Assembly: GCA_014084085.1 (NCBI GenBank)
Contig: NPFB01000042.1
Span: forward strand, 15,816 to 71,313
Reading direction: 5' to 3'
From: Hondaea fermentalgiana
Taxonomy: Eukaryota; Sar; Bigyra; Thraustochytrida; Thraustochytriidae
Length of the DNA: 55,498 nucleotides
Shown: positions 1 through 9,100 of the stretch, piece by piece
Layout of the letters: each line of letters opens with the position of its first letter
Position numbering within the stretch: the stretch's first letter is position 1
Program-made: the position numbers and the translations under genes
Notes under the pieces: generated by a model
What the model was told of the DNA's origin: nothing
The model's database searches: none
What the model saw: the letters and a program-made list of their open reading frames with translations, nothing else

Positions 1-375
1 CTTTCGGTTGTCCATTTCTAGTCCTAACTCATTGAAGAGCCTGACCTCGCCATGACGACATCAAAATTTGCCTCACTTTCGGTTGTCCAGTGCTAGTCCT
101 AACTCATTGAAGAGCCTGACCTCGCCATGACGACATCAAAATTTGCCTCACTTTCGGTTGTCCAGTTCTAGTCCAAACTCATTGAAGAGTCTAACTTCGC
201 CATGGCGACATCAAAGTTTGCCTCACTTTCGGTTGTCCAGTTCTAGTCCTAACTCATCGAAGAGCCTGACCTCGCCATGACGACATCAAAAATTGCCTCA
301 CTTTCGGTTGTCCAGTTCAAGTCCTAACTCGTCAAAGTGGCTGACTTCGCCATGACGTCATCAAACTTTATCTCC
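1..375. repeat. 75-bp tandem minisatellite, five copies
   Basis: Five direct copies start at 1, 76, 151, 226 and 301, giving an exact 75-bp period with no spacers. The first four copies differ by a few substitutions. The fifth is more diverged, especially at its end. Each unit contains CCATGACGACATCA; in the last copy this becomes a perfect TGACGTCA palindrome. All six frames of the unit contain stop codons or are interrupted, so it is not a coding repeat. The array begins at the window edge and probably continues outside. It ends 90 bp beyond the 3' end of the DIX gene. Confidence 0.95.
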
Positions 376-464
376 TGTCAGTAAGTCAGAACCAGAGAAG
401 AATACACGAGGGGGCATTCTTTGGCGTGATGGGATCGTTGCTTGCAAAAGGGGAAATATAACAT

Positions 465-1481
465 TCACAACTTAAAGTCCTTGGCAGCGCTTGACAAATC
501 GCTTGGGATGGAAAGACTACTTTTGGTCGCGCCATTCCGTGACGCTGGCCTGCGCACCGGTGACGATGACCGCGCACCATTCATGGGCATGGGTGTCGAT
601 CCAGTCGGCATCATTGGCGGCGAGGGCGTCGGTGACGGGGCTGAGGGCGACCAATCAAGATCCATCTTGTGCAGGGCATCCGCCGCCGAAGAAGAGGACA
701 TGGACCCGCCAGCGGACGGGGGTTTGCGGAGTCCTGAACTTGCACTGGTCGCCGCCCCAGCAGACCCGGCGCCGGAGCCCGGCCTCACCAGCGTTGGTGA
801 CGGGACTGGTGAAGACGAACCTCCGGAGCCCATTTGCCCTGCTGAACCGCCACGAACCGGAACAGGCGCAGCGATTGCCCCAGACGCCGTCCCACCCGAC
901 GAATGCAGACCTAGCAAATCTCCACTGTTCATCTTTTCTGGCATACGAGTTGACCGAGCGGCCTGCAGAGGAGGCGTCCCCCCGCCCGAGGATGCGCCGC
1001 CACCGCTCGGAGCCCGTGCTCGTCGAGGGGCTGCGTTGCCTACTGCTGGCGCTGATGAACCTGATGCTGATCTTGCTGCTGCCGCCGAAGAAGACGACGA
1101 CGACGACAAAGATGATGACGATGACGACGAAACTGGCCTCGCAGATCGATTTTCTGCGCCTGGAGAGCTTGCGCGTGCAGCTGCAGTCCTGCTGCCACCC
1201 GCTCCTGCGGCGCCATGCTGTGCAGATAACCGCGAGATCTTGGCAAAAATTTGCCCCTCAAAACGTGGCACAATTTGACCGTCGTCCACGACATCCAGCC
1301 ACACATATGTGTTCTTAAAAGCCTTTTTGAAGCGGAGGTGGTAGGCCCCCGGTAGAGGAAATGCAGCGCGCACGTCTGCGGCGCGAACCTTGGCCGCCGG
1401 CTTGCTCAACGAGAAAAAGTTCGGGTGCGCCTCGTCATCTCCATCCTCCGGGACAAAGTAATACACGCTCGTCGAGCTCAT
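465..1481 (-). CDS. DIX-domain protein with a Ser/Ala/Pro-rich disordered tail
   Basis: The product is 338 residues. Residues 4-85 look like a DIX/DAX domain, the ubiquitin-like head-to-tail polymerising module of Dishevelled and Axin. The visible markers are VYYFVPEDG at the start, GAYHLRFKK in the middle (as G-x-Y-x-x-x-F-K-K in Axin), then VWLDVVDDG and VPRFEGQIFAKISRL at the end. The rest is low complexity, with serine runs encoded by repeated AGC/TCG codons, and no second domain is evident. The frame is open upstream only to a TTG; the first ATG (at 1481) sits directly before the domain. DIX proteins scaffold signalling or polarity complexes by polymerising; in SAR protists the partners are unknown. 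It is head to head with the Nudix gene. Domain call fairly confident; cellular role unknown. Confidence 0.8.
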   Translation of the reverse strand: MSSTSVYYFVPEDGDDEAHPNFFSLSKPAAKVRAADVRAAFPLPGAYHLRFKKAFKNTYVWLDVVDDGQIVPRFEGQIFAKISRLSAQHGAAGAGGSRTAAARASSPGAENRSARPVSSSSSSSLSSSSSSSAAAARSASGSSAPAVGNAAPRRARAPSGGGASSGGGTPPLQAARSTRMPEKMNSGDLLGLHSSGGTASGAIAAPVPVRGGSAGQMGSGGSSSPVPSPTLVRPGSGAGSAGAATSASSGLRKPPSAGGSMSSSSAADALHKMDLDWSPSAPSPTPSPPMMPTGSTPMPMNGARSSSPVRRPASRNGATKSSLSIPSDLSSAAKDFKL

Positions 1482-2098
1482 CGCGCTGCGCGCCAGCCTC
1501 AGCAACGAGCTTCCCGCGTCTGCGCCCGCCCCCGCCAGGGCCTGGCCTCCCTCGGCGCCCTCGCCTTCTCCCGCGCGGGCCTGCGCAGCGAGGTCGTCTC
1601 CCTGCTCGCGGTCGCGCTGCCCCTCAGCGGCGCCAAGGCTCGCGCCGCGCCGGGCCGCGGCGGCCGGGCTCTGCGCCGAGGCCTGCGTCCGGGGCTCCTC
1701 CGCCCGCGGCTCCGCGCGTGCTCGCCGTCGTCGCCCTCCCTGGCGTCGTTCTTGCTGCTCTCGCTCTCGTTGGTGTTGCTCTTGTCGACGATGATGTTTT
1801 GAACCAATCTTGGCGTCGACGATCCTCGCGGCGACTAACCGCCACTAGTTCGGGGACTATAACGTGCGCGACGGCGGCGCGGGGAGGCGGACTCGCGTCT
1901 CCGATCGCGATCTCGGGCGACGGCAGAGCCGGAAACGCGCGCGGCGTGCGGAGCCCGTGCGTGCAGGCCGCCGCAGCTGGCGCGGAGCCGCTGCCTGCGC
2001 GTCTGCGCGTCGCGAGGCGTCGCCAGGGCAGGCGGAGCGCGGCGGTGGTTGGTTGATTGTGATTGATCGACTGCGGGCGGGACTGGCGACGCGGCGAG
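1482..2098. promoter_or_regulatory. Divergent spacer between DIX and Nudix genes
   Basis: This is 617 bp of very GC-rich DNA between two genes transcribed outward, so it probably holds both promoters. Open frames run through it on both strands only because stop codons are rare at this base composition. I see no TATA box, tRNA or clear repeat. Confidence 0.5.
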
Positions 2099-3172
2099 AT
2101 GGCGGCGGCCACGAACCCGTTCGAGGTGCGCGGAGAGCTGGCCGTGAGGTCGGCGGCGACGGTGATCTGCGTGCGCAGACGCTGCGAGGCAGAGGGGGGA
2201 AAGCCGGGAGAACCTGTCTCCTTTGCGAGGCGGCTCAAAGATAAATATGGAGACGCCTTGACGACCAAGAACGCCTTCCTCAAGGGATACCTCAAGGGGT
2301 CGGACGCGGAGAAGAACTTGTGCTTTGAGAGTGGCTGGGAGGTCCTGCTTGGCCAGAATGAGGTCATCAACTGGCTCCGCAGCACCCCTGAAAAAATCAC
2401 CACCATGCGATATCCCGGCGAGTACAAGCTCGCCGGTGGCAATGTGGACAAGGGCGAAACACTCGAGGAAGCCGCCAAGCGGGAACTCAGCGAGGAGTTC
2501 CTTCGGCCGGCGGAAACGCAGGTGCCCTTCGAGGACATTATTTTGCGGCCCTTTAGCGTCAAGCAAACGCGCCCGATCCGCAGTCGTTCCAACCTCATGT
2601 ACAACTTTGTTGCCATTGCTGAAGAGAACCCCTGGCTTGCGAACCTCGACATTGACGAGGTCAATGAGTCTCTGCGCGCACGTCGCAGGGAGTTTTACAA
2701 GCTCATCGAGTCCACCGAATCCCCCTACTGGTCCATGCCCGTCGAAGAAAAGGAAGAGATCTCACCCGAGGTTCATGAGGTGCGCTGGGTTCCGCTCGAG
2801 GAGGCTGTCGAATACTGCCTCACATCCGTCATGGATGAAGGTATCTCGTATGTCAATGATTGGCAACGCGAGCAGTTCGAGCGACTCAACCGCACCCGCC
2901 GTGACCCCATGATCATGACTGGAGCGGCACTCATCGAGCTCGAAATGTTTCCTGATTTTGACGCGCTCCGCGCATTCTGCTCGTCCACCAACCTTGACGC
3001 CTTGCGTGAGGGCGAGCAATGGCTTTTTCCTGGCATGACCAACGACGATGTTGAAGAGGCCTTTCTTGCTCGTCTCGGCGAGACCGAAACTGTCAACCCC
3101 AGCTTCAAGGCTCTAGATTTTATCGTGCGGCAACGCGAACTCAATCGCAAGCAGCGCGCGGCGTCTCTTTGA
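2099..3172 (+). CDS. Nudix hydrolase family protein
   Basis: The product is 357 residues. A Nudix box lies at about residues 114-136: GNVDKGE, seven residues, then RELSEEF. It keeps the Glu residues that bind the metal (REL-x-EE). The glycine that normally follows two positions after EE is replaced (FLR instead of x-G-U). Family members hydrolyse nucleoside diphosphates linked to another moiety; the substrate cannot be read from the sequence. The flanks are longer than a minimal Nudix fold: about 110 residues before the box and about 220 after it, the latter charged and carrying YWSMPVEEKEEISPEV and a WVPLEEA strand. The ATG at 2099 was chosen because the frame upstream has only a TTG. The 3' end converges on RGP1 with 183 bp between stops. 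Confidence 0.8.
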   Translation: MAAATNPFEVRGELAVRSAATVICVRRRCEAEGGKPGEPVSFARRLKDKYGDALTTKNAFLKGYLKGSDAEKNLCFESGWEVLLGQNEVINWLRSTPEKITTMRYPGEYKLAGGNVDKGETLEEAAKRELSEEFLRPAETQVPFEDIILRPFSVKQTRPIRSRSNLMYNFVAIAEENPWLANLDIDEVNESLRARRREFYKLIESTESPYWSMPVEEKEEISPEVHEVRWVPLEEAVEYCLTSVMDEGISYVNDWQREQFERLNRTRRDPMIMTGAALIELEMFPDFDALRAFCSSTNLDALREGEQWLFPGMTNDDVEEAFLARLGETETVNPSFKALDFIVRQRELNRKQRAASL

Positions 3173-3355
3173 TCCAATCTAAGTCGAGCTCAAGAGAAAG
3201 AATGGGAGGAGATGAGGAGAGCACGACGCTCGCTGCGTTTCTACAATTTTATATAAGTATTTGTCCAGCAACCAAATCAGTTCGCCCGAACTTGTTCCGT
3301 TGTCCTTTGATATTTAGCTGTAAAAGAAAGGAAAAGTCAAAACATCATGCAAAGT

Positions 3356-5584
3356 CTAGAACCACACGTGCACATGAAGCATGGATGCCTGTGTGCTGCT
3401 ACTCAACATCAGGATTCCGCTGTCGTAGGACGTTTCGCTTCCCACAGCAGACAAAGAGCCCATAGAATTATTGCCCTCGATCGCATTTACAACCTGCTTG
3501 GCACGGGCGGCCGCCTTGTGCCGGGCATGTCGGTCAAAAGGAGGCAACACCTTGAGCGGAATTCGCCACGGTGAAGTTTGCGTGCGCGAGTTGGTCACAG
3601 GAAGCCCGCCCTGAACAGCGCCCGGGCCGACCCATTCCTCATTCTCCCCATCGCCCTCGCTTCCATTCACGCCATCCCCTTCGTTGGGAGTCTCGCGAGC
3701 AGTAACAAACTCAAAGCGCAAAAAAGAGTGAACCGACACCAAGTCTGTTTCAAAGTCCGGCGTCGTCTCCGTAGGCACAGTCAAAATAACGCTGCGCTGC
3801 AAATTAAAGCCCACTTGCACCGTCCGTGAGGTCAGGACGCGCTGCCATGGACCCATGCCAAAGCCATCTGCGTCTGTCAATGGATCTAAAGCTGCTTGCA
3901 ACGACGGGGGGCACTTGCTGCGTTCCTCGATCTCCAGCGCGACCGTGACCTGGTAGCAGTTCACGTCTGCGTTGCGAAAGTCAAAAGACATGAGAACTTG
4001 GTCGCCGGGTCGCACAGCATCTCGGAACATGTGCAAAAGAGCCATGTGTCGAGCTTCGCTCCCAATACGAAAAATGCGTGTCCCGGCGCCAGCAGTGCTC
4101 TCGTCGTCGTCGTCGTCGTCGTTGTCGTCGTTGTCGCCGTCGTCATCGTCATCGTCATCGTCATTCGCATTGTCATCTTCACCCTCGTTCTCGTCCTCGC
4201 CCGCCTCACTGTCCGAAGCCTCGTTCGCGCTGCCGTCGTCTGAGCCGTGACCCCGGGCGCCAATCCCCTTGTCAAGATCTGACTTGTAGGACCCAGCCGA
4301 ACTTCCCCGATGTGCTAGCGACGAACGACCATTAGTGCTTCTATGACGCTCGCCGGCCGCCAGAGCGTGCTGGCTTGCGCGCTCCTCCAGTGCAATTCCG
4401 GTGCAGTCATAATCGACAACCTTGAGGCTGACGGCACCGGGTCGCACATTGAGGGGCAGGTCCTCAGACGCGACCTTAAACATCTCGCTGGGCCCAGGTC
4501 CAGCCTTGCGCCGGAAACGCGTCTCGCCGAGCATGTAGCTGCGCGCATTGAAGTTGTGTTCCTCCACGAGAAAGGACGAAAAAGATCGCACACGGTCATT
4601 GCGAGAAAGTCGCTGCGCCAGCGACTGCGAAGAGCCTCGCGAATACGTCGAGCCTCGCGATTTGGTGCGTCGCGCCCGACTCCCACGCAAGGGCGGCTCT
4701 GGATCGATCGTTGAGCATATCCGGATTGGAACATGCAAGACCTGCGCCGTCTCGTGATGGTCCAGCTTGGCTCCGACGCTGAGGACGTAAAAGTATCGAG
4801 CTGCGCATCCGCGAAAAGATGGTGGCAACTCTGCAGGCAATCTTGCCTCAAAAGCAAAGGCAACTTCGCGTCCGGGGCGACCTTCATGTGCACAAGCGAA
4901 TACCTCTGGTGGACTCGAAAAGAGGCAGCTTCCGTACTTGCCCGCAAGAAGCGTCACATCCGGCATACTGGGCGTGGGCAGCGAGGCAGCCTGCGACAGA
5001 AAATCGAGAGTCGCCTCATAACCGTCGTGGCTCGTTTCGTCCGCAGCAGTTCCTGCTGGGGCGCCCTGGCCTGTCGCGCGATCCCTGCGCCCAACCTGAA
5101 CCTCCGACTTCGTGCGACGAAGCACGCGCATGCTATCCCGGGCCCTATGTAAAACCGCATTCGCCTCATGCTGCTGGCGGAGCCTCTTTTCACGATCCTC
5201 AAAGTCAAGATGAGCGCCTTCGGCGGCCTCGGCGACGAGCTCTGCGTCTTTGGGCGAGACAAGGTGCGGGTCGAAGGCCACGTGCCCGTGCAGCTGCGCG
5301 CTTGCCCACTCTAAAAACACGGGCTCACGCAAAGTCTCGGGAAAGTAAAAGTAGATCCGGCACTTCACCACGTCTCCTGCAAAGTACGACCGCTGCGAGA
5401 CCACCACGTCCAGACCCACGCCCTGGGTTCCCTGCGAGCCGCTCAGCCCCGACGCTGGCCCCGACGAAGACGCCGACGTTGTGCCCGAGGTCACGACGCC
5501 ATCGCCAAGGCGTGAGGCCTGTCTTCGGAAGCTGGCGCCCGCGGCGCGCCGAGAGGACGACGCCGGCGACGCGAACGACGACAT
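3356..5584 (-). CDS. RGP1, arrestin-like subunit of the Ric1-Rgp1 GEF
   Basis: The product is 742 residues. In yeast and animals Rgp1 pairs with Ric1 to activate the Golgi Rab Ypt6/Rab6 in retrograde endosome-to-Golgi traffic. Recognisable Rgp1 blocks are the N-terminal strand VVVSQRSYFAGDVVKCRIYF, the SAQLHGHVAFDP segment, the LPPSFRGCAARYFYVLSVG block typical of the family, and the C-terminal DVNCYQVTVALEIEE strand. An insert before the last third is extremely acidic, a run of Asp with a few Asn and Gly at about plus-strand positions 4100-4175, encoded by GAC/GAT triplet repeats; it is probably a disordered linker. The ATG at 5584 follows a GTG-started open extension that I do not believe. 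It is head to head with the CNBD gene. No RIC1 gene is in this window. Confidence 0.8.
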   Translation of the reverse strand: MSSFASPASSSRRAAGASFRRQASRLGDGVVTSGTTSASSSGPASGLSGSQGTQGVGLDVVVSQRSYFAGDVVKCRIYFYFPETLREPVFLEWASAQLHGHVAFDPHLVSPKDAELVAEAAEGAHLDFEDREKRLRQQHEANAVLHRARDSMRVLRRTKSEVQVGRRDRATGQGAPAGTAADETSHDGYEATLDFLSQAASLPTPSMPDVTLLAGKYGSCLFSSPPEVFACAHEGRPGREVAFAFEARLPAELPPSFRGCAARYFYVLSVGAKLDHHETAQVLHVPIRICSTIDPEPPLRGSRARRTKSRGSTYSRGSSQSLAQRLSRNDRVRSFSSFLVEEHNFNARSYMLGETRFRRKAGPGPSEMFKVASEDLPLNVRPGAVSLKVVDYDCTGIALEERASQHALAAGERHRSTNGRSSLAHRGSSAGSYKSDLDKGIGARGHGSDDGSANEASDSEAGEDENEGEDDNANDDDDDDDDGDNDDNDDDDDDESTAGAGTRIFRIGSEARHMALLHMFRDAVRPGDQVLMSFDFRNADVNCYQVTVALEIEERSKCPPSLQAALDPLTDADGFGMGPWQRVLTSRTVQVGFNLQRSVILTVPTETTPDFETDLVSVHSFLRFEFVTARETPNEGDGVNGSEGDGENEEWVGPGAVQGGLPVTNSRTQTSPWRIPLKVLPPFDRHARHKAAARAKQVVNAIEGNNSMGSLSAVGSETSYDSGILMLSSSTQASMLHVHVWF
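4099..4200. repeat. GTC/ATC trinucleotide tract inside RGP1
   Basis: An impure run of GTC, GTT and ATC triplets on the plus strand reads as Asp (with Asn, Gly and Glu) on the coding strand. It lies inside the acidic insert of RGP1 and is a likely length-variable site. Confidence 0.85.
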
Positions 5585-6484
5585 CGCTACCCGCCTGCCT
5601 GCCCGTCCGCGCGCCCGCCCGCCCGCCCACACGCCCGCCCGCGTCCAGGGCAGCCGCCGCGGTTTGGGATATGTATCAATCGCTCGGTCTGCGAGGCGAG
5701 CACCGCGGACTTGTATGCAACAAACGGCGGCTTCGTCATCTTCTTGTTCTTCATCGTGGCACAGATCGAGAGCCTCTCGAGCGGAGAGGCTTCATAGGGG
5801 CTGGCTGGCTGGCTGGCAGCGCAGGATTGTGTGCTTGTTTCAAGGTGGGGCCGCGTGAGCATCGAACAATGTCATCATGCGGGAAGATTGGCCTATGCCA
5901 ATTTTTTCTTGGCAGCCTGAAAACGCTGCAGAGAGCATAGAGCCCGACCACGACTCGACCTAGCCTGCTTCTACAAACGTCGACTTTCCGCTTCAAGCTT
6001 GCAGAGCAAGCAGCCCCTCTTGTATTCTTCGTTGGCATGCCAAGTCCGTCTTTGCCCGACTGTAAAGAAGCGACACAGTACTCTTAGAGATCAGATTCGA
6101 ACGAAAAGTCAAACGCTTTCTTTCCAAACGAAATGCCCACAACGCACTCTGCATGCTTCCTCTGGCGAAAGCTGCTCTGCAGCTGCATACACGTAGGATC
6201 CAGTCGCCCATAGCTGTCGCGTTCCAAGATTATCGAGACATCCCCAGTCCGCGTGTCATGCCCCCCACAAGATCCCCGCAAATAGGGAAGAGGGGGTCAT
6301 AGAATGCAGACTTTGCGAGGTACACACCGTTTCTTCGCGAGTAGCTGGTCCAGGTCCGCGCCAACCCAAGAGCAAGAGCGTCAAGCTGTGTCGCTCGAGC
6401 TTGCCGACGCTGCTGCAGCTGCTGTTGCTGCTGCTGAGGCCCGCCTGCCTGGCTGGCGAGCCAGCAAATGGCAAGGCGCCCATC
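5585..6484. promoter_or_regulatory. Divergent spacer between RGP1 and the CNBD gene
   Basis: This is 900 bp without a supportable gene. It contains a (GGCT)n run at about 5799-5818 and a GCTGCTGCAGCTGCTG-type triplet tract at about 6409-6438, just before the CNBD start. A frame open from 6401 into the CNBD gene starts with TTG, not ATG, and was not used. Presumably it holds both promoters; no core element is evident. Confidence 0.5.
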
Positions 6485-8812
6485 ATGGCCACGTCACAGA
6501 CACCTGCAGCACCGTCCAAGACGGACCCCGAGACGTGCACGGCTTCGGCAGCGACGCCATTCCAGCGCCAGCAAACCGAGCGAACCTCGGGGCTCGCGGA
6601 CTTGAGAGCCACGGCAGAACCGAGGAACAGCGGGAGCGAGCAGGGCAGCGACCATGCGCCGAAGCGACCCCAGAACGCCTCACGGCCACGTCGGCCCAGC
6701 ATACTGGACCAGCGACTTCGCAAGGAAAGCACAACGCGAAACTTGGGGACAAGTCGCACAGACTCGAGACCAAAATTTGGACGCGCCGATACCACGCGGT
6801 CCATGGCAAGGTCACAGCACTCGCTTTCGAACCATGCAGGCCCTGCAAGCGATCACGCCGCGATGCAGCGTCGAACAGCCGAAATGTGGTCGCGGGTCCG
6901 TGCGGCTGTCAAGGTCGCATCTGCAATTGGGCACCTTAACAAAGAATCCGTGGGCGCGCGCCGCCAGCGAGTACGCAGAAACTGGGACCTAGCAAGGCAG
7001 ATCGCGAGAGCCGCGCTCTCGCTCTCAGCAATTACAAACAGACAGGCCGAGGCGGACAGCCAGGTCGGCATCAAAAATTATACTCGCTTCATCAAACTTC
7101 TCGACACGCATCCTGCTTCGCGCTCGGACGCAGACCTCGATTTCATGATGGCTTCCACTTCGCATCTGGCCATTTTCTCGTCAAAAGTGAGCTCGTTCGG
7201 CAAGGCATCCGTAGATGTCGCCGCCTCTGACGTCACGGTCGGGGCCCATCTCACCCACTCGCAGCACCGCGAAATCTGTCGCATCATGAAAATGCGCACA
7301 TTCAAAAAGTCGCATGAATTCATCTTCCATCAAGGAGACACGGGCGAGGAGTTTTTCATTATCCTCGAAGGATCTGTTCTCGTTCAGCGAGACGTTGACA
7401 ATTCGGGGGTCGCTCACACCGTCGCCAAACTCGAGGCCGGGGGAAGCTTTGGGGAAATCGCACTGTCGACACAGTACACAGTGCGAACTGCCGCCGTCGT
7501 CACTATTGAGCCTTGCGTTCTCCTCGTCATCCACAAGGATGATTATCAACGCATTCTTCAAAATACGCACCAGGAAGTTTTTGATCGTAAGATGCGATTC
7601 CTCAAATCCGTTCCTGCACTTCAGGATCTCACGGACAAGGAATTCTTCAATCTGTGCATCTCTCTCCATACAAATCGCGCCCGCGTCGGCACTTCCATCA
7701 TGAAAGAGGGCGATTCTCTCGACCCGCTTCGCTTCTTCGTCATCGTCAAACGCGGTGAACTTGAAGTTCGCAAGCTGGTCGCGCAAAGCTCCTCGACGAT
7801 GGCCAAAACGACATCCAAATCCACTTCACATCTTGGGTCCATCCCGAAAGAGGATACGGCAAAGAATGTCCACCGCGCCACAAAGGTCATGACCTTGTGC
7901 TTGATGGGGCCTACAGAGAGCATTTGCGACCACCAGACGCTCACGAGTCGAGAAGATACAAGTTACAAATACCCCTTTACGGTCGTCGCCAAGACGCTAT
8001 GCGAGTATTACTCAATCTCAAAGCACGACCTTTTTGGCAAGCTTTCTCGAGCCTCCCTGGCGACGGTGCAGCAGCGCATATCGCACTTCCCCAGCACGCG
8101 TCTCTTGCGAAATGCTTTTGCCGTGAACCGTGGCTGGGAAGCGTACAAGGCCAGTCTCGTTTGCGAGATTCTCGCCAACAAAGAAATAAAGGGCCCTGCC
8201 GGCTTTGCGCGTCTGAGTCCCTACACAGCGCCCGAGACAGGAGCGAGGCTGCAGTCTCGCCTTGTCGATTTTGAGATTGCGCGTCCTCGAGCACAGCAAA
8301 ACGCACAGCGACGCGACTCCAGCACAAAGGCGCCACGAAACACGCGCGCTAGTATATTGAATTCGAGCGGCAAGCGGCGCAATCCGAACCGCATTAGCTG
8401 CTTTGAACGTGCCCGTAGGGCCTCTTCAGCCCACAAGGCTGCCACCGCCGCGGGGTGTGAACTTGCAGAGGAGAATTCTGACGAAACGCCGATTCGCAAG
8501 GCCTATGCCTGCGTAGCAGATGTCAAGGACGCAAGTCGGCACGAAACTGAGGCCGAGCCCGAACTTCTCAATGCAAAGCGAGCCTCGGTGCTTGCTGGGC
8601 AATACAAGACGCTCACTTCCCTCGAGCGATCCAAACTTCGCGCCAAGAATCGCGAGGCGTTGCGGAGCCGTCTCAAAGAGGGGGCGCACGAACTTGATGG
8701 CCTTCTCGCGGATGGTTTCATGCTCACGAGGCACGTGTACGAAAATGCACTCAGTCCTGGAGCACGCTTTTACTGCCGTTCGCTCGCATTTTGGGCAGAA
8801 GAAACGACCTAA
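6485..8812 (+). CDS. Protein with tandem cyclic-nucleotide-binding domains (CNBD2-like)
   Basis: The product is 775 residues. The first cNMP-binding domain spans about residues 255-358, with the beta-roll strand FHQGDTGEEFFIILEGSV and the phosphate-binding cassette FGEIALSTQYTVRTAAV. The cassette keeps the Glu and Arg that contact the ribose and phosphate, so binding of cAMP or cGMP is plausible. A second, weaker roll follows at about 372-520 (IMKEGDSLDPLRFFVIVKRGELEVRK). There is no kinase, channel or GEF domain. That layout, with a basic N-terminal segment before the rolls, resembles CNBD2, a sperm-associated protein, so a flagellar signalling role is possible. The N-terminal 150 residues are basic and low complexity. 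The ATG at 6485 is the first in frame. The 3' end is repeated downstream (8750-9034). Confidence 0.75.
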   Translation: MATSQTPAAPSKTDPETCTASAATPFQRQQTERTSGLADLRATAEPRNSGSEQGSDHAPKRPQNASRPRRPSILDQRLRKESTTRNLGTSRTDSRPKFGRADTTRSMARSQHSLSNHAGPASDHAAMQRRTAEMWSRVRAAVKVASAIGHLNKESVGARRQRVRRNWDLARQIARAALSLSAITNRQAEADSQVGIKNYTRFIKLLDTHPASRSDADLDFMMASTSHLAIFSSKVSSFGKASVDVAASDVTVGAHLTHSQHREICRIMKMRTFKKSHEFIFHQGDTGEEFFIILEGSVLVQRDVDNSGVAHTVAKLEAGGSFGEIALSTQYTVRTAAVVTIEPCVLLVIHKDDYQRILQNTHQEVFDRKMRFLKSVPALQDLTDKEFFNLCISLHTNRARVGTSIMKEGDSLDPLRFFVIVKRGELEVRKLVAQSSSTMAKTTSKSTSHLGSIPKEDTAKNVHRATKVMTLCLMGPTESICDHQTLTSREDTSYKYPFTVVAKTLCEYYSISKHDLFGKLSRASLATVQQRISHFPSTRLLRNAFAVNRGWEAYKASLVCEILANKEIKGPAGFARLSPYTAPETGARLQSRLVDFEIARPRAQQNAQRRDSSTKAPRNTRASILNSSGKRRNPNRISCFERARRASSAHKAATAAGCELAEENSDETPIRKAYACVADVKDASRHETEAEPELLNAKRASVLAGQYKTLTSLERSKLRAKNREALRSRLKEGAHELDGLLADGFMLTRHVYENALSPGARFYCRSLAFWAEETT

Positions 8813-9034
8813 GACTTGATTGCACTTCTATTTCTTGGGGGAAATCATGCGTCAAATACACTCCAGAAGCACGCTACCTTTTACTGCCGCTCGCTCGCAT
8901 TGGGGGCAGAAGAAACGAGTGTGCTTCAAATCTAAAGCCCCGCATTTTTTTATTTCTTTCTTACAAAAATATCGCTCCAGGAACACGCCGCCCTCATCAG
9001 ACGTTCGCTCACTCTACTGTTGTTACCAGCAATG
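8750..9034 (+). repeat. Degenerate tandem triplication covering the CNBD gene 3' end
   Basis: Three copies are anchored by CTC codons at 8750, 8861 and 8975 (periods 111 and 114 bp). The core at 8768-8807 matches 8879-8918 at 37 of 40 bases. Both periods are multiples of three, so all copies lie in the frame of the upstream gene. Copy 1 is the coding C terminus FYCRSLAFWAEETT; copy 2 reads FYCRSLALGAEETS; copy 3 is weaker (LQEHAALIRRSLTLL). In-frame TAA codons separate them, at 8810 and 8933. See findings. Confidence 0.8.
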
Positions 9035-9100
9035 AAACCAAAATTTTACACATTTAGGCCTACTACAAAAAGTCATCATCATGGAGAAATTCTCATGCGG

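Noticed and set aside
1..375. CRISPR array
   Set aside because: Units are directly adjacent with no unique spacers, and the genome is eukaryotic.
442..1278. Long plus-strand open frame antisense to the DIX gene, with an acidic Asp tract
   Set aside because: It mirrors the serine codon runs of the DIX gene and has no domain; the minus-strand frame carries the recognisable DIX domain.
3249..3258. TATA box (TTATATAAGT)
   Set aside because: It lies about 80 bp downstream of the Nudix stop between two convergent genes, with no start nearby; more likely 3' UTR sequence.
5585..5632. N-terminal extension of RGP1 and similar extensions of most genes here
   Set aside because: These begin at TTG or GTG, are compositionally biased and precede the conserved domain; ATG starts were used instead.
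4819..5940. 373-codon plus-strand frame across the RGP1 5' end
   Set aside because: Arg/Pro-rich shadow of a GC-rich coding region; RGP1 on the other strand is conserved.
6086..6110. tRNA T-arm-like GATTCGAACG
   Set aside because: No matching acceptor, D or anticodon arms could be built around it on either strand.
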